From Pedosphaera sp. (GTDB lineage Bacteria > Verrucomicrobiota > Verrucomicrobiia > Limisphaerales > Pedosphaeraceae): 42,400 bases of DNA. Shown piece by piece: positions 1-9,400 of the stretch; positions within the stretch are counted from its first letter, which is position 1; each line of letters begins with the position of its first letter. Made by a program: the position numbers and the translations under genes. The stretch is from contig JAQGPA010000061.1 of assembly GCA_028293325.1 (NCBI GenBank), forward strand, positions 1 through 42,400, in the 5' to 3' direction. The notes under the pieces were generated by a model. That model ran no database searches and was not told where the DNA came from. It was given only the letters and a program-made list of their open reading frames with translations.

Positions 1-52
1 AGCGCGGCGGTGCGCTGATTTTTGACGTTGGGCGAGGTTTTGGCGAGGGAGC

Positions 53-325
53 TTGCCCAAGGTGGCCTGTGACCGAGCCGAATCGAAGCCAAAAGTCAAA
101 AAGACAGCTTCCCTCACTAACTTTTCCGCCGCGCTACATCATTTCTGTCAATGCTCTAAAAGTATCGGTGTGACTCCGGCGTTTTCGATATATCTCGGTG
201 TCGCGGAGATCGCCGGCGGTCTGGGGATTGCGTTGGGTGTACTCACGCAACTCGCAGCGATCGGTCTGATTCTGATGAACCTCGTCATCGCCTGTACCGT
301 CGGGGGCAAGTACGTTCTCTGGTGA
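53..325 (+). pseudogene. DoxX-family membrane protein remnant
   Basis: Only the part from about position 160 onward resembles a known family: the hydrophobic run with VAEIAGGLGIALGVLTQL looks like the central helix pair of DoxX-type membrane proteins (Glu, then GG, then LG-L-T). The reading frame before it has no DoxX character and would have to start at a TTG. After GGKYVLW the frame stops where a normal DoxX protein (about 130-160 residues) continues. I read it as a degraded or truncated gene. The first 50 bases of the window show nothing recognisable. A short genuine membrane protein remains possible. Confidence 0.4.
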
Positions 326-425
326 TGGGATCACTGGCGTCACAGGCTTTGTTTACGGTCCCGTGTACTGCTTATCTTGCGCAACCAAGGCTGAGGAGGA
401 AATGCTTTGGTGCGGTGTCGGAAAC

Positions 426-800
426 CTAATCCGGCAAGGGTATGGACGAAAGCACGCGAATAAGTTCGTTGGCCTGTGCCTTCACGTTATCAGGCGTCGG
501 TGCGTTATAATTGCCGCCAGCCGCTTGCAGCGCCTGGTTGAAGGCGGATTGATACCTTGCGTAGGCCGCGTTCATTCGCTCCTTCTCTCCCAGCGTGAGG
601 GCTCCGAAGGCAGCAGCGTTGCTGTAGCGCGTCATATACGGGGACACGTTAATTTGCGTCTGCTTTAGCGTCGGATAGGTCCCGGACTGCGTTGAGGCGC
701 ATCCGCCCAGGACCAATGCCAGCGAGAGCGCCGGCATGATCGAGAGCAGACACCAAGCGCAGATCGGGAAAATAAACAAAAACTTGATTTGGTGTTTCAT
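426..800 (-). CDS. Small putative lipoprotein, function unknown
   Basis: A 124-residue protein. The N-terminus is a signal peptide with two hydrophobic stretches ending in LVLGGC, a good type II (lipoprotein) cleavage site with the acceptor Cys at residue 34. The mature part of about 90 residues is polar and Ala/Gln/Asn rich, with a probable helix around residues 65-95. I recognise no domain. A strong Shine-Dalgarno (AGGAGG, 7 bases before ATG) fixes the start. It begins 26 bp after the PCC-domain gene on the same strand, so the two are probably co-transcribed. Envelope location is inferred from the lipobox. Confidence 0.75.
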   Translation of the reverse strand: MKHQIKFLFIFPICAWCLLSIMPALSLALVLGGCASTQSGTYPTLKQTQINVSPYMTRYSNAAAFGALTLGEKERMNAAYARYQSAFNQALQAAGGNYNAPTPDNVKAQANELIRVLSSIPLPD

Positions 801-826
801 AGGGCTGCCTCCTTTTTACTTTTCGG

Positions 827-1402
827 CTACTTCAAAGCTGGATCGATCAACGTCAGATCTGTGTTCGGATCAAAACGCTTCTGCATCGCCGCCGGATCGA
901 CGGTGACCATTACTTCCAGCGTCGGGGATGCATACGCAGCGAGAACATGGCCGCCGCGCGTTGTTCCGTCTGATGTTCCCACCACCATGTGCGTATGGAC
1001 CACGGGCTTGTCTTGATAGAGCGCGATGTCGCCGCTCATTCCAATCACTTCATGCTGACCGTTGATGGGAATCTTCTTGTACATTTTGCGCGCGGGGTCA
1101 AACCACCCCAGCATTGCTCCATTGACCGCTCCAATGGCAGTAAAATGCGCACTCGTAACGTGATACTTCTCCGCAAACTCCTGTAGTCCGGAAAAAGCCT
1201 CGTCGCCCTGATAGAAGATGACCGCATATTGTTTCGTTGGATCTCCAGCGTTGAGCAATTGAACCTGCATTTTGGGAGCTTTACCCCTCGGAACGGCTTC
1301 CGACGGGGCTGCATATTCGCTGGCCGCGCCCTGCGCATGCCCGCTCATGGTGGCGAACCCAACCAATAACAGGGCGTAGCTGAGTCGCTTTATTTTGATC
1401 AT
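827..1402 (-). CDS. Exported PCC/DUF296-domain protein
   Basis: A 191-residue protein with an N-terminal signal peptide (cleavage probably near HAQG, about residue 25), followed by a PCC (plants and prokaryotes conserved, DUF296) domain over about residues 45-175. The family signature is visible as HTHMVVG followed by GGHVLAA and a beta strand ending LEVMVTV; the His residues resemble the metal-binding site of bacterial PCC proteins. Most bacterial members are cytoplasmic and described as DNA-binding, so a secretion signal is unusual and suggests an envelope role. GGAG lies 9 bases before the ATG. A 40-bp element shared with the upstream side of the sulfite oxidase gene ends about 35 bp before this start. 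Confidence 0.8.
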   Translation of the reverse strand: MIKIKRLSYALLLVGFATMSGHAQGAASEYAAPSEAVPRGKAPKMQVQLLNAGDPTKQYAVIFYQGDEAFSGLQEFAEKYHVTSAHFTAIGAVNGAMLGWFDPARKMYKKIPINGQHEVIGMSGDIALYQDKPVVHTHMVVGTSDGTTRGGHVLAAYASPTLEVMVTVDPAAMQKRFDPNTDLTLIDPALK

Positions 1403-1436
1403 GGATTTCTTCTCCTCAGCCCACTCCTTTCAACCA

Positions 1437-1476
1437 TCCACAAAAACCGGATTTATAACAATAGAGTGAACACCCG
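1437..1476 (-). promoter_or_regulatory. Shared 40-bp upstream element, copy 1
   Basis: This 40-base block matches positions 3853-3892 at 34 of 40 bases without gaps, and all six differences are A/G transitions. Read on the minus strand it runs GGGTGTTCAC, then a TTGTTATAA block, then GGTTTTTG. It lies about 35 bp before the PCC-domain gene. Position and conservation between unrelated intergenic regions suggest a promoter or operator; the recognising factor is unknown. The TGTTATA/TGTCATA core is reminiscent of extracytoplasmic-function sigma -35 boxes, which is speculation. Confidence 0.5.
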
Positions 1477-1573
1477 CCTGGGCGGAGATGTTCCGCCATC
1501 CGCGGTTCGTTATGAGAGGGCCCAAAGTAAGGGGCTCCTGGCAGTCGCTCCGGGGTGCTGTCATCATAATGGG

Positions 1574-2524
1574 TTACCAATGTAAATGGCTGAGAAGAAC
1601 GATCCAGCCCGCCAGTGTGAAGATACCAAGCACAGTGCTGGCAATGAGACTCGAGCTAGCCACCGCCGGAGTTGCGTTGAAACTTTCGCCAAACAGAATG
1701 CCGAAGAAGCCGCTGGGAAGAGCACAGAGCAAGACTATGTATCTGGTCTGTTCCAGAGGCATACCTACAAGGAGCGCTATAGCAAGGCAGAGAGCCGGCT
1801 GGATCACATTTTTTCCCAGGATGGCCCAGCCCACACCCCAGTTCAGATTAAAACGCTGCGCGGAGGCAATGAGGCCGGTCACAAACAAAGCGGTGCCTTC
1901 CGTCGCGTTGCCGAGAATTATCAGGCTATTATCAAAATAGACTGGCGTGTGGAGCTTGACGACGGCTGCAAGAACACCGAGCACCGGAGCCCAGAATACT
2001 GGTTTCTTCAAAGCCCGCCACAGGGATGTGCGAATGCGAGCTGCATGAGGCAGTGTCCTGCATGAACTGGTTCCGGCTTCGAGAATCGCAAGGGTGATCG
2101 GGGTGAGCGTGAACGCGCCTACGGCGAGGGCGACGGCAACGGTGACGGAGGACTCGGGGCCATAAACAGCCTGGAGGAGAGGAAAACCCACTCCGGTAGT
2201 ATTTGGAAATCCAATCGTCGACGCTAAAACGATACTGTTTGCAGCCGTATCTTTGCCAAGATTCCGCGACGCATAATAGGTCGCAACAAAGACAGCCATG
2301 TACACTATGGCAAGCACTACGGCTGACTTGACTTGACCCCACAACAACTGTTGCGGTGTGCGTGCAATGATGACAAACATCGAACAAGGAAGCGCGAAGG
2401 TCATGAGGAAGGTGATGAGGCCCTTCACATCCTTGTTATCGACAATTTTACGCAAGCCTGCTGCGTATCCAAGCAGCAGGCCCACAAAGATCGGCACGAG
2501 CGAGTTGGTGAGAATGTTGATCAT
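1574..2524 (-). CDS. AEC-family permease
   Basis: A 316-residue polytopic membrane protein of the auxin efflux carrier (AEC) family, which moves organic acids or other anions across the inner membrane. It begins with the typical helix ILTNSLVPIFVGLLLGYAAG. The TFALPCSMF segment and the helix near SFNATPAVASSSLIASTVLG are family hallmarks. About ten hydrophobic segments are arranged as two halves. I start at the ATG at 2524, before the first helix; an ATG seven codons earlier is also possible, and the frame stays open further upstream without family character. It follows the sulfite oxidase gene by 90 bp on the same strand. Sulfite or organosulfonate export is a guess from that neighbour. Confidence 0.85.
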   Translation of the reverse strand: MINILTNSLVPIFVGLLLGYAAGLRKIVDNKDVKGLITFLMTFALPCSMFVIIARTPQQLLWGQVKSAVVLAIVYMAVFVATYYASRNLGKDTAANSIVLASTIGFPNTTGVGFPLLQAVYGPESSVTVAVALAVGAFTLTPITLAILEAGTSSCRTLPHAARIRTSLWRALKKPVFWAPVLGVLAAVVKLHTPVYFDNSLIILGNATEGTALFVTGLIASAQRFNLNWGVGWAILGKNVIQPALCLAIALLVGMPLEQTRYIVLLCALPSGFFGILFGESFNATPAVASSSLIASTVLGIFTLAGWIVLLSHLHW

Positions 2525-2614
2525 CTCGAATAGTCCACACTTCATGCCACTGGGCTTCGAGCCTGGCGCGTACCAAAATAGCGGCGGCAAAGTTTAACCG
2601 GAGCGACATCGCAC

Positions 2615-3682
2615 CTACCGAACTTCAACGTGGATCGGCAGAAGATGATTAATCATGTAAGTGCCGCGATCGGGATCGTGCTCGACGGGTTGCGTGCGGC
2701 CATTTGAATCAGTGGCTCGAGCAATGAGTGTTCGCTTTCCCGCCGCAGCGGGTGTTCGCCAATCGAATTCCCAAAGCCGCCAGGCGTTCGGCTTGGCCTC
2801 GCCGAGTTTCGTTTCGTTCCAGGTCGCGCCGCCATCGACGCTAAGCTCGACCTTAGCGACCTCGCCCTCACCGGTCCAGGCAGCACCATGGACACGCACT
2901 TTCGAATTTACCGGAACCGTTTCGCCCTCCATGGGTCGCGCGATCTCGGATTTGATCGGCATCTTGCGCAACGCCTCGAGCTCAGGGTTGCCGTTGACAC
3001 GCTGCCAGAAGCCGTAATCCAAAGTTTGGTAATAACCGTTGAACGGTCGATCGATCACGATGACGCGCTGCAACCATTTAACCGACGCAACCGCGTACCA
3101 ACCGGGCACAATCGCGCGCACCGGAAAGCCGTGTTCCGCTGGCAGATCGACATCGTTTATTTTGTAAGCGAGCAACACATCCTCGCGCGCCTTCGCCAGT
3201 GGAATGCTCCGCGCAAATCGCACATTGCCGTGCGGCCCTCCCGCCAATTCGGCCGGACCCTCATCGGCGCCTTCGAGAATCACTTCACGCGCAGTCTGTT
3301 TCACCCCGGCACGATCGAGCAGGATTGACAAGGGAATTCCGGTCCAATTTGCATTGCCGACGGCGCCCAGTCCCCACTGCACGCCTGCCACTTTGGGTTT
3401 GAGAACATTTCGGGTATTGCCGGCGCACTCCAGCAGCGCCAAAACCTTTTTCGATGCAAGTTTGGTGAATTCGTCGTAATTGAGCTCGAAAGCCTTTTCG
3501 ACTTCACCTTCAACCCGCAATCGCCATTTGGCCCTGTCGATCTTCGGAATTGCGTAATGCATCCGTACGTAAAACAATTCCGTCGGCGTGATGAAGCCCT
3601 CGAGTTTTTCGAACGGCATCTCGAGATTGAGCGGGTCTGCACTCCGAAGAATCTTACCATCGCGTAATTGTTGATCGTTCAT
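2615..3682 (-). CDS. Sulfite oxidase-like molybdopterin enzyme
   Basis: A 355-residue protein of the sulfite oxidase family. The molybdopterin domain covers about residues 40-225 and includes the molybdenum-ligand cysteine in LLECAGNTR and the pterin-binding segment GFPVRAIVPGWYAVASVKWL. The C-terminal Mo-co dimerisation domain (about 240-345) includes VELSVDGGATW. Unlike many bacterial sulfite dehydrogenases there is no Tat or Sec signal at the ATG. The frame is open upstream to a TGA at 3842-3844 but offers no plausible start there, so the enzyme appears cytoplasmic or is exported with a partner. No heme domain is fused. The physiological substrate cannot be told from sequence. Confidence 0.88.
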   Translation of the reverse strand: MNDQQLRDGKILRSADPLNLEMPFEKLEGFITPTELFYVRMHYAIPKIDRAKWRLRVEGEVEKAFELNYDEFTKLASKKVLALLECAGNTRNVLKPKVAGVQWGLGAVGNANWTGIPLSILLDRAGVKQTAREVILEGADEGPAELAGGPHGNVRFARSIPLAKAREDVLLAYKINDVDLPAEHGFPVRAIVPGWYAVASVKWLQRVIVIDRPFNGYYQTLDYGFWQRVNGNPELEALRKMPIKSEIARPMEGETVPVNSKVRVHGAAWTGEGEVAKVELSVDGGATWNETKLGEAKPNAWRLWEFDWRTPAAAGKRTLIARATDSNGRTQPVEHDPDRGTYMINHLLPIHVEVR

Positions 3683-3852
3683 GCTTCGGCCTTTGCAATA
3701 AAGTTTGTATGGGGATCTGTTTCGGCTGGCGGCATTTCGATCGCAACCGCGGCGATCGCTTTCCGAGACCGCGACGCCGGTTTTTAGCCCTGCGCGGGTG
3801 ATGCTCAGGCGAGTCTTCGCACAAAAGCGGTAACGTCCTCCTCACTCAAGCG

Positions 3853-3892
3853 TCCGCAAAAACCAGGTTTATGACAATGGGGTGAACACCCG
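3853..3892 (-). promoter_or_regulatory. Shared 40-bp upstream element, copy 2
   Basis: Second copy of the 1437-1476 element (34/40 identical, ungapped, same orientation). It lies in the divergent region between the sulfite oxidase start at 3682 and the porin start. Orientation matches the leftward genes, but the distance to the sulfite oxidase ATG is about 170 bp, so it may serve a long leader or the rightward porin gene. I see nothing else in the 300-bp gap apart from a Shine-Dalgarno at 3945-3949. Confidence 0.5.
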
Positions 3893-3994
3893 GCTTCAAT
3901 ATTTTGCTCACGCCGAATATCCTCGCGCCCGGGTCCAACTTAGCAGGAGTGAAAGTTTATAAAATATTTCTCCCAGTTTGCTGCGGCCAGTGCA

Positions 3995-5386
3995 TTGGTT
4001 TTTGCTTTTTTGAATGTCGCCAACGCGGAGGACAACGGTCCGCCGGCCTTCACGCTCCTCCGTTACGATGAGGACTACAGCTATCTCAAGAATCCCGCGG
4101 CGCGCACGAATGCTTTTGATTCCATCAAGTATATCCCCCTAGGCGAGCGGACCAACTCGTATCTCACGTTGGGCGGACAACTGCGGGACCGCTACGAAAA
4201 CTTTCCGAACGATTTGTTTGGCACCGAACCCCAGGACAAATCCGGATACAACCTGCTCCGCATCATGGCCAATGCGGACCTGCATCTGGGGCCGGTGGTG
4301 CGGGTGTTCGTCCAGGGCATCAGCGCCACGGAGCAAGGCCGCACCGGCGGGCCGCGGCCAAGTGACGTTGACGAAGCTGATCTTCACCAGGCTTTTGTTG
4401 ACCTCAATATCCCTTTCGCTGCGGACACGAACACGAGTTTCACACTCCGTGGTGGCCGGCAGGTCATCATTTTTGGCGCCGAGCGTCTCCTGGCAGTGTC
4501 CGATTGGACGAACGTCCGCCGGACATGGGATGGAGTGCGGGGAACGCTGGCCACGCCGGGGAACACCTTGGACATGTTTTATGCCGAGCTCGTGCGGGTG
4601 CTGCCCCACAAATTCGACGATGATGTTCCTGATACCTTTATTGCAGGCATCTATGATACGTGGAGGATTCCGGGCGCATTGGCGAAGGCGAAGACACAGT
4701 TGGAGATGTACGCCTTGTATGTCAACCGGCAGAGCATTACTTTCAACCAAACCACGACTGGAGAAAACCGTTACACTATGGGTACCCGGTTTTCGGGCAG
4801 TCCCAAACCGTTTGATTTCGATCTCGAGACCGATTATCAGTTTGGACGATTCAATTATAAGACGACCCATGCGTTTTCCGTCGCCGCGATCGGCGGATAC
4901 ACTCTCGAAAATGCGCTGTTCACGCCCCGGGCGTTTCTGGAATTCGACATTGCCAGTGGCGGACGGCGCAATAACCCGGGCGACACCTATGATCAGCTTT
5001 TTCCCTCCGGGCACGACAAGTTCGGTCTCATCGATGCCATAGGCCGGCAAAACATCATTGCCGTGCATCCCGGGCTTAACTTGATCTTATTGGAGAATAA
5101 ACCCGGAGCACAGCAGTTGGAGTTGCTCACCGAGTATCGTCAGTTTTGGCGCGAGAGCACCCAGGACGCCGTCTATACTTCCTCGGGAACCGTCCTGAGA
5201 GCCAGCGGGGGGAGCAATGCCCGCGCAATTGGCGGCGAAATTGACGTGCAATTGACCTGGCAGCTTAATCGGTATATCAACGCTTATACGGGCTATGGCC
5301 ATTTCTTCCACGGCGCATTCATTGCAGAGACCGGCTCACACAACGACATTGATTTTGCCTTCACCGCGCTGACCTTCACATTTTAG
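3995..5386 (+). CDS. Alginate-export-type outer membrane porin
   Basis: A beta-barrel protein of the AlgE-like 'alginate export' family, about 460 residues. Alternating strands run throughout, with family-like segments such as LTLGGQLRDRYENF, LHQAFVDLNIPF, RGGRQVIIFGAERLLAVSDWTNVRRTWDG near the middle and a terminal strand ending in Phe (FTALTFTF), as in outer membrane barrels. The canonical start available is TTG at 3995, which would cut the signal peptide in half. The frame is open back to a TGA at 3950, and residues encoded from 3959 (KYFSQFAAASALVFAFLNVANA) complete a textbook signal peptide. AGGAG at 3945-3949 sits 9 bases before an ATA codon at 3959. The true start may therefore be ATA. 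The exported or imported substrate is unknown. Confidence 0.85.
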   Translation: MVFAFLNVANAEDNGPPAFTLLRYDEDYSYLKNPAARTNAFDSIKYIPLGERTNSYLTLGGQLRDRYENFPNDLFGTEPQDKSGYNLLRIMANADLHLGPVVRVFVQGISATEQGRTGGPRPSDVDEADLHQAFVDLNIPFAADTNTSFTLRGGRQVIIFGAERLLAVSDWTNVRRTWDGVRGTLATPGNTLDMFYAELVRVLPHKFDDDVPDTFIAGIYDTWRIPGALAKAKTQLEMYALYVNRQSITFNQTTTGENRYTMGTRFSGSPKPFDFDLETDYQFGRFNYKTTHAFSVAAIGGYTLENALFTPRAFLEFDIASGGRRNNPGDTYDQLFPSGHDKFGLIDAIGRQNIIAVHPGLNLILLENKPGAQQLELLTEYRQFWRESTQDAVYTSSGTVLRASGGSNARAIGGEIDVQLTWQLNRYINAYTGYGHFFHGAFIAETGSHNDIDFAFTALTFTF

Positions 5387-5664
5387 GCAAATTGTTTTGT
5401 GTGTCAGTGGCACCGTGGCGGGTTAGTGGTCTTTGGCCTGTCCCTGGCAAGGTGGAACTTCACCCCATAAAGAAATTCCGGCGCTAAATCTTTTAGGGTC
5501 GTACTTTAGTATGTTGGGGTTTTTCGTAAAGAAATGCGGTTGAGCGCTGAGGTGCCAGTCGCGCCTGACAAACTGCTTGATGGAGGCATTAAGGAAAATC
5601 TGGAGCAGCACAAAAGTCGCTGACTGATTCTGACCATGTCCAATACGCAACAAAAATTCGAACA

Positions 5665-6090
5665 ATGAAGCAAAACATTCACATTATGAAACAAAGCAAA
5701 ATACTTGCAGCCTGGCTCATCTCCCTGATCATGACGGCTGCCGCGCTCGGTTTGTCGGGTTGCGCCAGCACTAAAGAGCACAACACGGAATCGATGCTTT
5801 CCGCTGCCGGATTCCATACGATGACTCCCACTACTCCCCAACAACAGGCATGCTACGCTGCCCTGCCGCCCTTCAAGGTTCAACGCCGTGAATCCAATGG
5901 AAAAGTGACTTATGCCTACGCGGACAAGAAGGCCGGCATCCTCTATGTGGGGGGCGAGAACGAGTATCAACGTTATAGACAACTCGGACAACAGCAAAAG
6001 ATAGCGGATGAGCAGTTACAGGCGGCTGAAATGAATCAAGACGCAGCGATGAATTGGGACTCCTGGGGTCCGGGGGGCATGTGGTGGTAG
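5665..6090 (+). CDS. Small putative lipoprotein, function unknown
   Basis: A 141-residue protein with a hydrophobic N-terminus and the lipobox LSGC (acceptor Cys at residue 33 from the first ATG). The mature region carries a short domain with VTYAYADKKAGILYVGGENEYQRY, then a Gln/Ala-rich helix, and ends WGPGGMWW. I do not recognise the family. A second ATG at 5686 would give a more usual 26-residue signal peptide; neither start has a clear ribosome binding site. The preceding 278 bp after the porin gene holds no credible gene, promoter or terminator that I can see. Confidence 0.65.
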   Translation: MKQNIHIMKQSKILAAWLISLIMTAAALGLSGCASTKEHNTESMLSAAGFHTMTPTTPQQQACYAALPPFKVQRRESNGKVTYAYADKKAGILYVGGENEYQRYRQLGQQQKIADEQLQAAEMNQDAAMNWDSWGPGGMWW

Positions 6091-6138
6091 GCGCGATGGA
6101 TAACGGCAACGAAAACAAGAATCGGATAAGCGGGCGTA

Positions 6139-6203
6139 GCGCCTTGGTGTTCGCTGCGCTTCGGCTCACTACACGCGCCCCCGCTCCGGGAACACCAAGG
6201 CGC
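6139..6203. repeat. Palindromic intergenic repeat (14-bp perfect arms)
   Basis: GCGCCTTGGTGTTC at 6139-6152 is the exact inverted complement of 6190-6203, with a 37-base GC-rich spacer. There is no U-tract, so it is not a simple terminator. It resembles REP-type mobile palindromes. Downstream, 6279-6341 carries a second, imperfect dyad with CCCTCTCCC-like and GGGCGAGGGAG-like arms. The rest of the 6091-6407 gap holds no gene. Confidence 0.55.
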
Positions 6204-6407
6204 GGCCATTCCTGCCAAGTGAAACTCAGAACACAAAAACCAGGAAAAGTGTTACCCATGTGTGTGCCGCTGCCCACCCCGGCCCTCTCCCGTCCGATGC
6301 GCGGCTACAACGCACAGGCGGGCGAGGGAGAAGCAGGGTGTTGCAGAATTTAAAGGTCAGGGCGCAAGCGCGCTTGGTAACTGTTCCTGGCCGAACTGAA
6401 CGTGGCG

Positions 6408-9400
6408 CTATTTAACCGTGGCGATGAACTCCACGAGGTTGCGGAGGTCTTGTTTGGAGAGCATGTTGCCGAGGCCTTCGGGCATGGCGGATTGGCTTTT
6501 TTGCTGTGAGAAGATATCCGCTTTCTTGAGCTTGATGATTTGGAAGGTGCCGTCGTCGATGGAGGCATTCAGGACCAGTTCATCGACGGTTTCGCTTTTG
6601 AGGACGCCGGCGTAAACCTGTTCATTTTTCATTTTCACCAACACACTTTCAAAGCCGGGGGCGATTTGTTTGTTGGGATAGAGAACCGATTCCATGATGT
6701 ACTCGCGATCGTGGCGGGTGATGATGCCGGTCAGTTCGGGGCCGACTTCGCCACCTTCGCCTTTGACCTTGTGACAACGGGTGCAGCTAACATCGGCGCG
6801 CTCCAAGAAAACTTTCCGGCCGGCCTCGGCATTGCCACCGTAAAGGGCTTCACGGTAACCGGTGAATTCATCGTCCTTAAGCTGGGAGGAGGCGTATTTC
6901 TGGAGCTTGTCCTTGATGAGGGGCGAGGTGCGCTGGCTGGCGGCTCCCAGAAGGTCAAACTGGATTTCCTTGGGGACATCGCCGGCGATGAGTTTGTCCA
7001 GCCATTGCGCGAGCAAGGTATCGGCGGTGGTGGTTTCCAAGCCGCCCAGGATGGCGAGCGCGCCTTGTTTTTCCAGCAACGTGCCATTTTCAAGAACGGG
7101 CGCGAGCCGGTTGGCGGCAGCGTCGGGCTGAACCTGCGATTGCAAACGATTGCCTTCATTGCGCAGGACGTCCTGGCTGTCGGTGACGGCGATATTCATG
7201 GCAGCGGGCAGTTGGCCATCATGCAATGCGTCCAGAGTCTTGAGCGCTTCGACGCGCACATCGGCGGAGGCTTTGGTATCGGTGACGATGGCCAGCAGGC
7301 TGGCGCCGGATTCGCCGAGCGACAAAGCTCTCGTGGCTTGGATGGCCATGATCCGGGTTTTGTCCGGAGCGGCAGCGAGGAGTTCTGCAATCACCGGTTG
7401 CAAGGCGTTGGCGGCAACCTTGGCATTGCGGGAGTCGAGCGGACGCCAGAGCCCGGTGAGGCGGTCGCGCGGGGAAGGATCGGCCCAGGTTCCCAGGTCG
7501 AACAACGCTTCCGTGCGGACTTTTTCGGTGGCGGTGGATTGCGTGGCGTAGTTGGCGAGGGCGCGGGCATTGTTTTCACCACCGAGGCGGAAGTTGGCGT
7601 TGATGACGCGCCAATCGAGCGGCTCGGAGGCGGTGGGGTGATCAATCAACGCGGCGAGTTGCGGGAAGGCGTCGGCGATGGGGACATCATTTATGGCGCG
7701 GGCGGCTTCAAGGACGAGGAGCGGGTCGGTGTCGTGGAGGAACAGGGCGAGGTCGGGGAGTTGCAAGCGGCGCATGGCCAGGAGCGCGCCCATGCGGACG
7801 GAAGATGAGCTGTCCCCGGCGGCTTTCAAGAGGGTGGCTTTGTCGGCGACGCCCACCAAGCCCATCACGGCGGCGTGGCGGAGATAGACGTCCTTATCGG
7901 CGTTGGCGCGGAGAATTTCCAAAAGCGGTTCGGCGGCGGCGGGATTTTTAAGCTTGCCCAAACTGATGGCGGTGAAGAATTGGACGCGCGGGTTGGCATC
8001 ACGCAGCAAGGGGAGGAGATCACGAGTGCCGCCGGAATAATGACGATCACCATATACATTGGCGGTTTGGGCGCGGATTTCGGGGTCGGAGTCACGCAAC
8101 AATTTGGATACGCGGCCGAGATTGTAGTTAGTTTTGGCGGCGAGCTGGCCGAGTCCCCACACGGCATGGAGACGCGCGAGTTGATTCGTGGAATTGAGGG
8201 CGGTTTGTTCAAAGGTCTTGGCGGCGACAGAGCCGCGGTCCGCGAGTTCGAACTGGGCGGCCTGGCGGACGCGCATATCAGCGTGTGCGAGCAACGCGGC
8301 GAGTTCCTTGAGGGAGCGTTTTTCCATGCCTTCGCCGATCAGCTTTTTGGTTTCGAGCACGAGCGGGCTTTTGACGATTTCCGGATCATAGAGGCGATAG
8401 ATGCGGCCGTTCATCGGTTGGCCCCAGCCTTGCACCCAATCGGCGATGAACATGCGGCCATCGGGACTGAAATCGACATCGGTCGCGAGAATGTTCCAGC
8501 AGAAATGCGTGTGGTCAGCCATTTCAAAGGTGGCGCCTTTGGGTTGGACGGTGAAGGAATGGATGCCGCTATTCACGGGGGAGCCCCGGAAATCACAGAG
8601 GAAAAAATGATTGCGATAGGCGTCGGAAAAGCCAGTGCCGGGATAATAAACAAATCCGGCGGGGCCATCGGCAATGTGCGCGATCGGCGGGAGCAGGTAG
8701 GCGGCCTGGCCGGGGAATTGGAGATGCCAGAGTTTTTCGGTATTCCAGACGCCAGCGGGAGTGGTTTCACTGATTTGGTTGCCGACGCGCCAACCGCTGT
8801 CGCCGCCTTCCACGACATAGACAAGACGCGCGGCGTCGCCGTGATCGCAATTGTTGTCGCCGGTGAAGAGGTTGCCATGGTCATCGAAGGCGAGTTCCTG
8901 GGGATTACGAAGGCCGGTGGCAAAGACTTCCAACTCCGAGCCGTCGGGATTGCAGCGGAGCACGGAGCCCATGTCGGGATAATCCAATAATTTGCCCTCC
9001 TGGGTTTTCACGCTCAGGCCGCGGTCGCCGATGCTGTAATAGAGTTTGCCATCCGGGCCAAAGCGGAGGCCGTGGAGATCGTGGCCGGTGTAGTTGAAAT
9101 GAACACCGTAGCCGTAGCTCAAGGAGGTGCGGACGTCGGCCTTGCCGCTGTGGTTGGTGTCCTGCAGCAGCCAGACGTTGGGGATGTCGGTGAAATAGAC
9201 GCTGCCTTTGCGCGCGAGGACGCCGGAGCCGATGCCGTCGAGGATGGAGTTGAAGCCGTCGGCGAAGACGGTGGATTTGTCGGCGCGGCCGTCGCCATCG
9301 GTGTCTTCCAGCAGGCGGATGACTTCGGATTCGATGCCCAGATCGCCGTAGCGGGGGCCGAGGAATTTTTTGATCATCGTGGCGCGGTCCTCGACGGTGC

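Noticed and set aside
4139-5068. A 309-codon frame opposite the porin gene
   Set aside because: No start signal or family features; the plus strand has a consistent beta-barrel protein.
5423-5665. An 80-codon minus-strand frame between porin and lipoprotein genes
   Set aside because: No ribosome binding site, no recognisable domain and it overlaps the start of the lipoprotein gene; probably chance.
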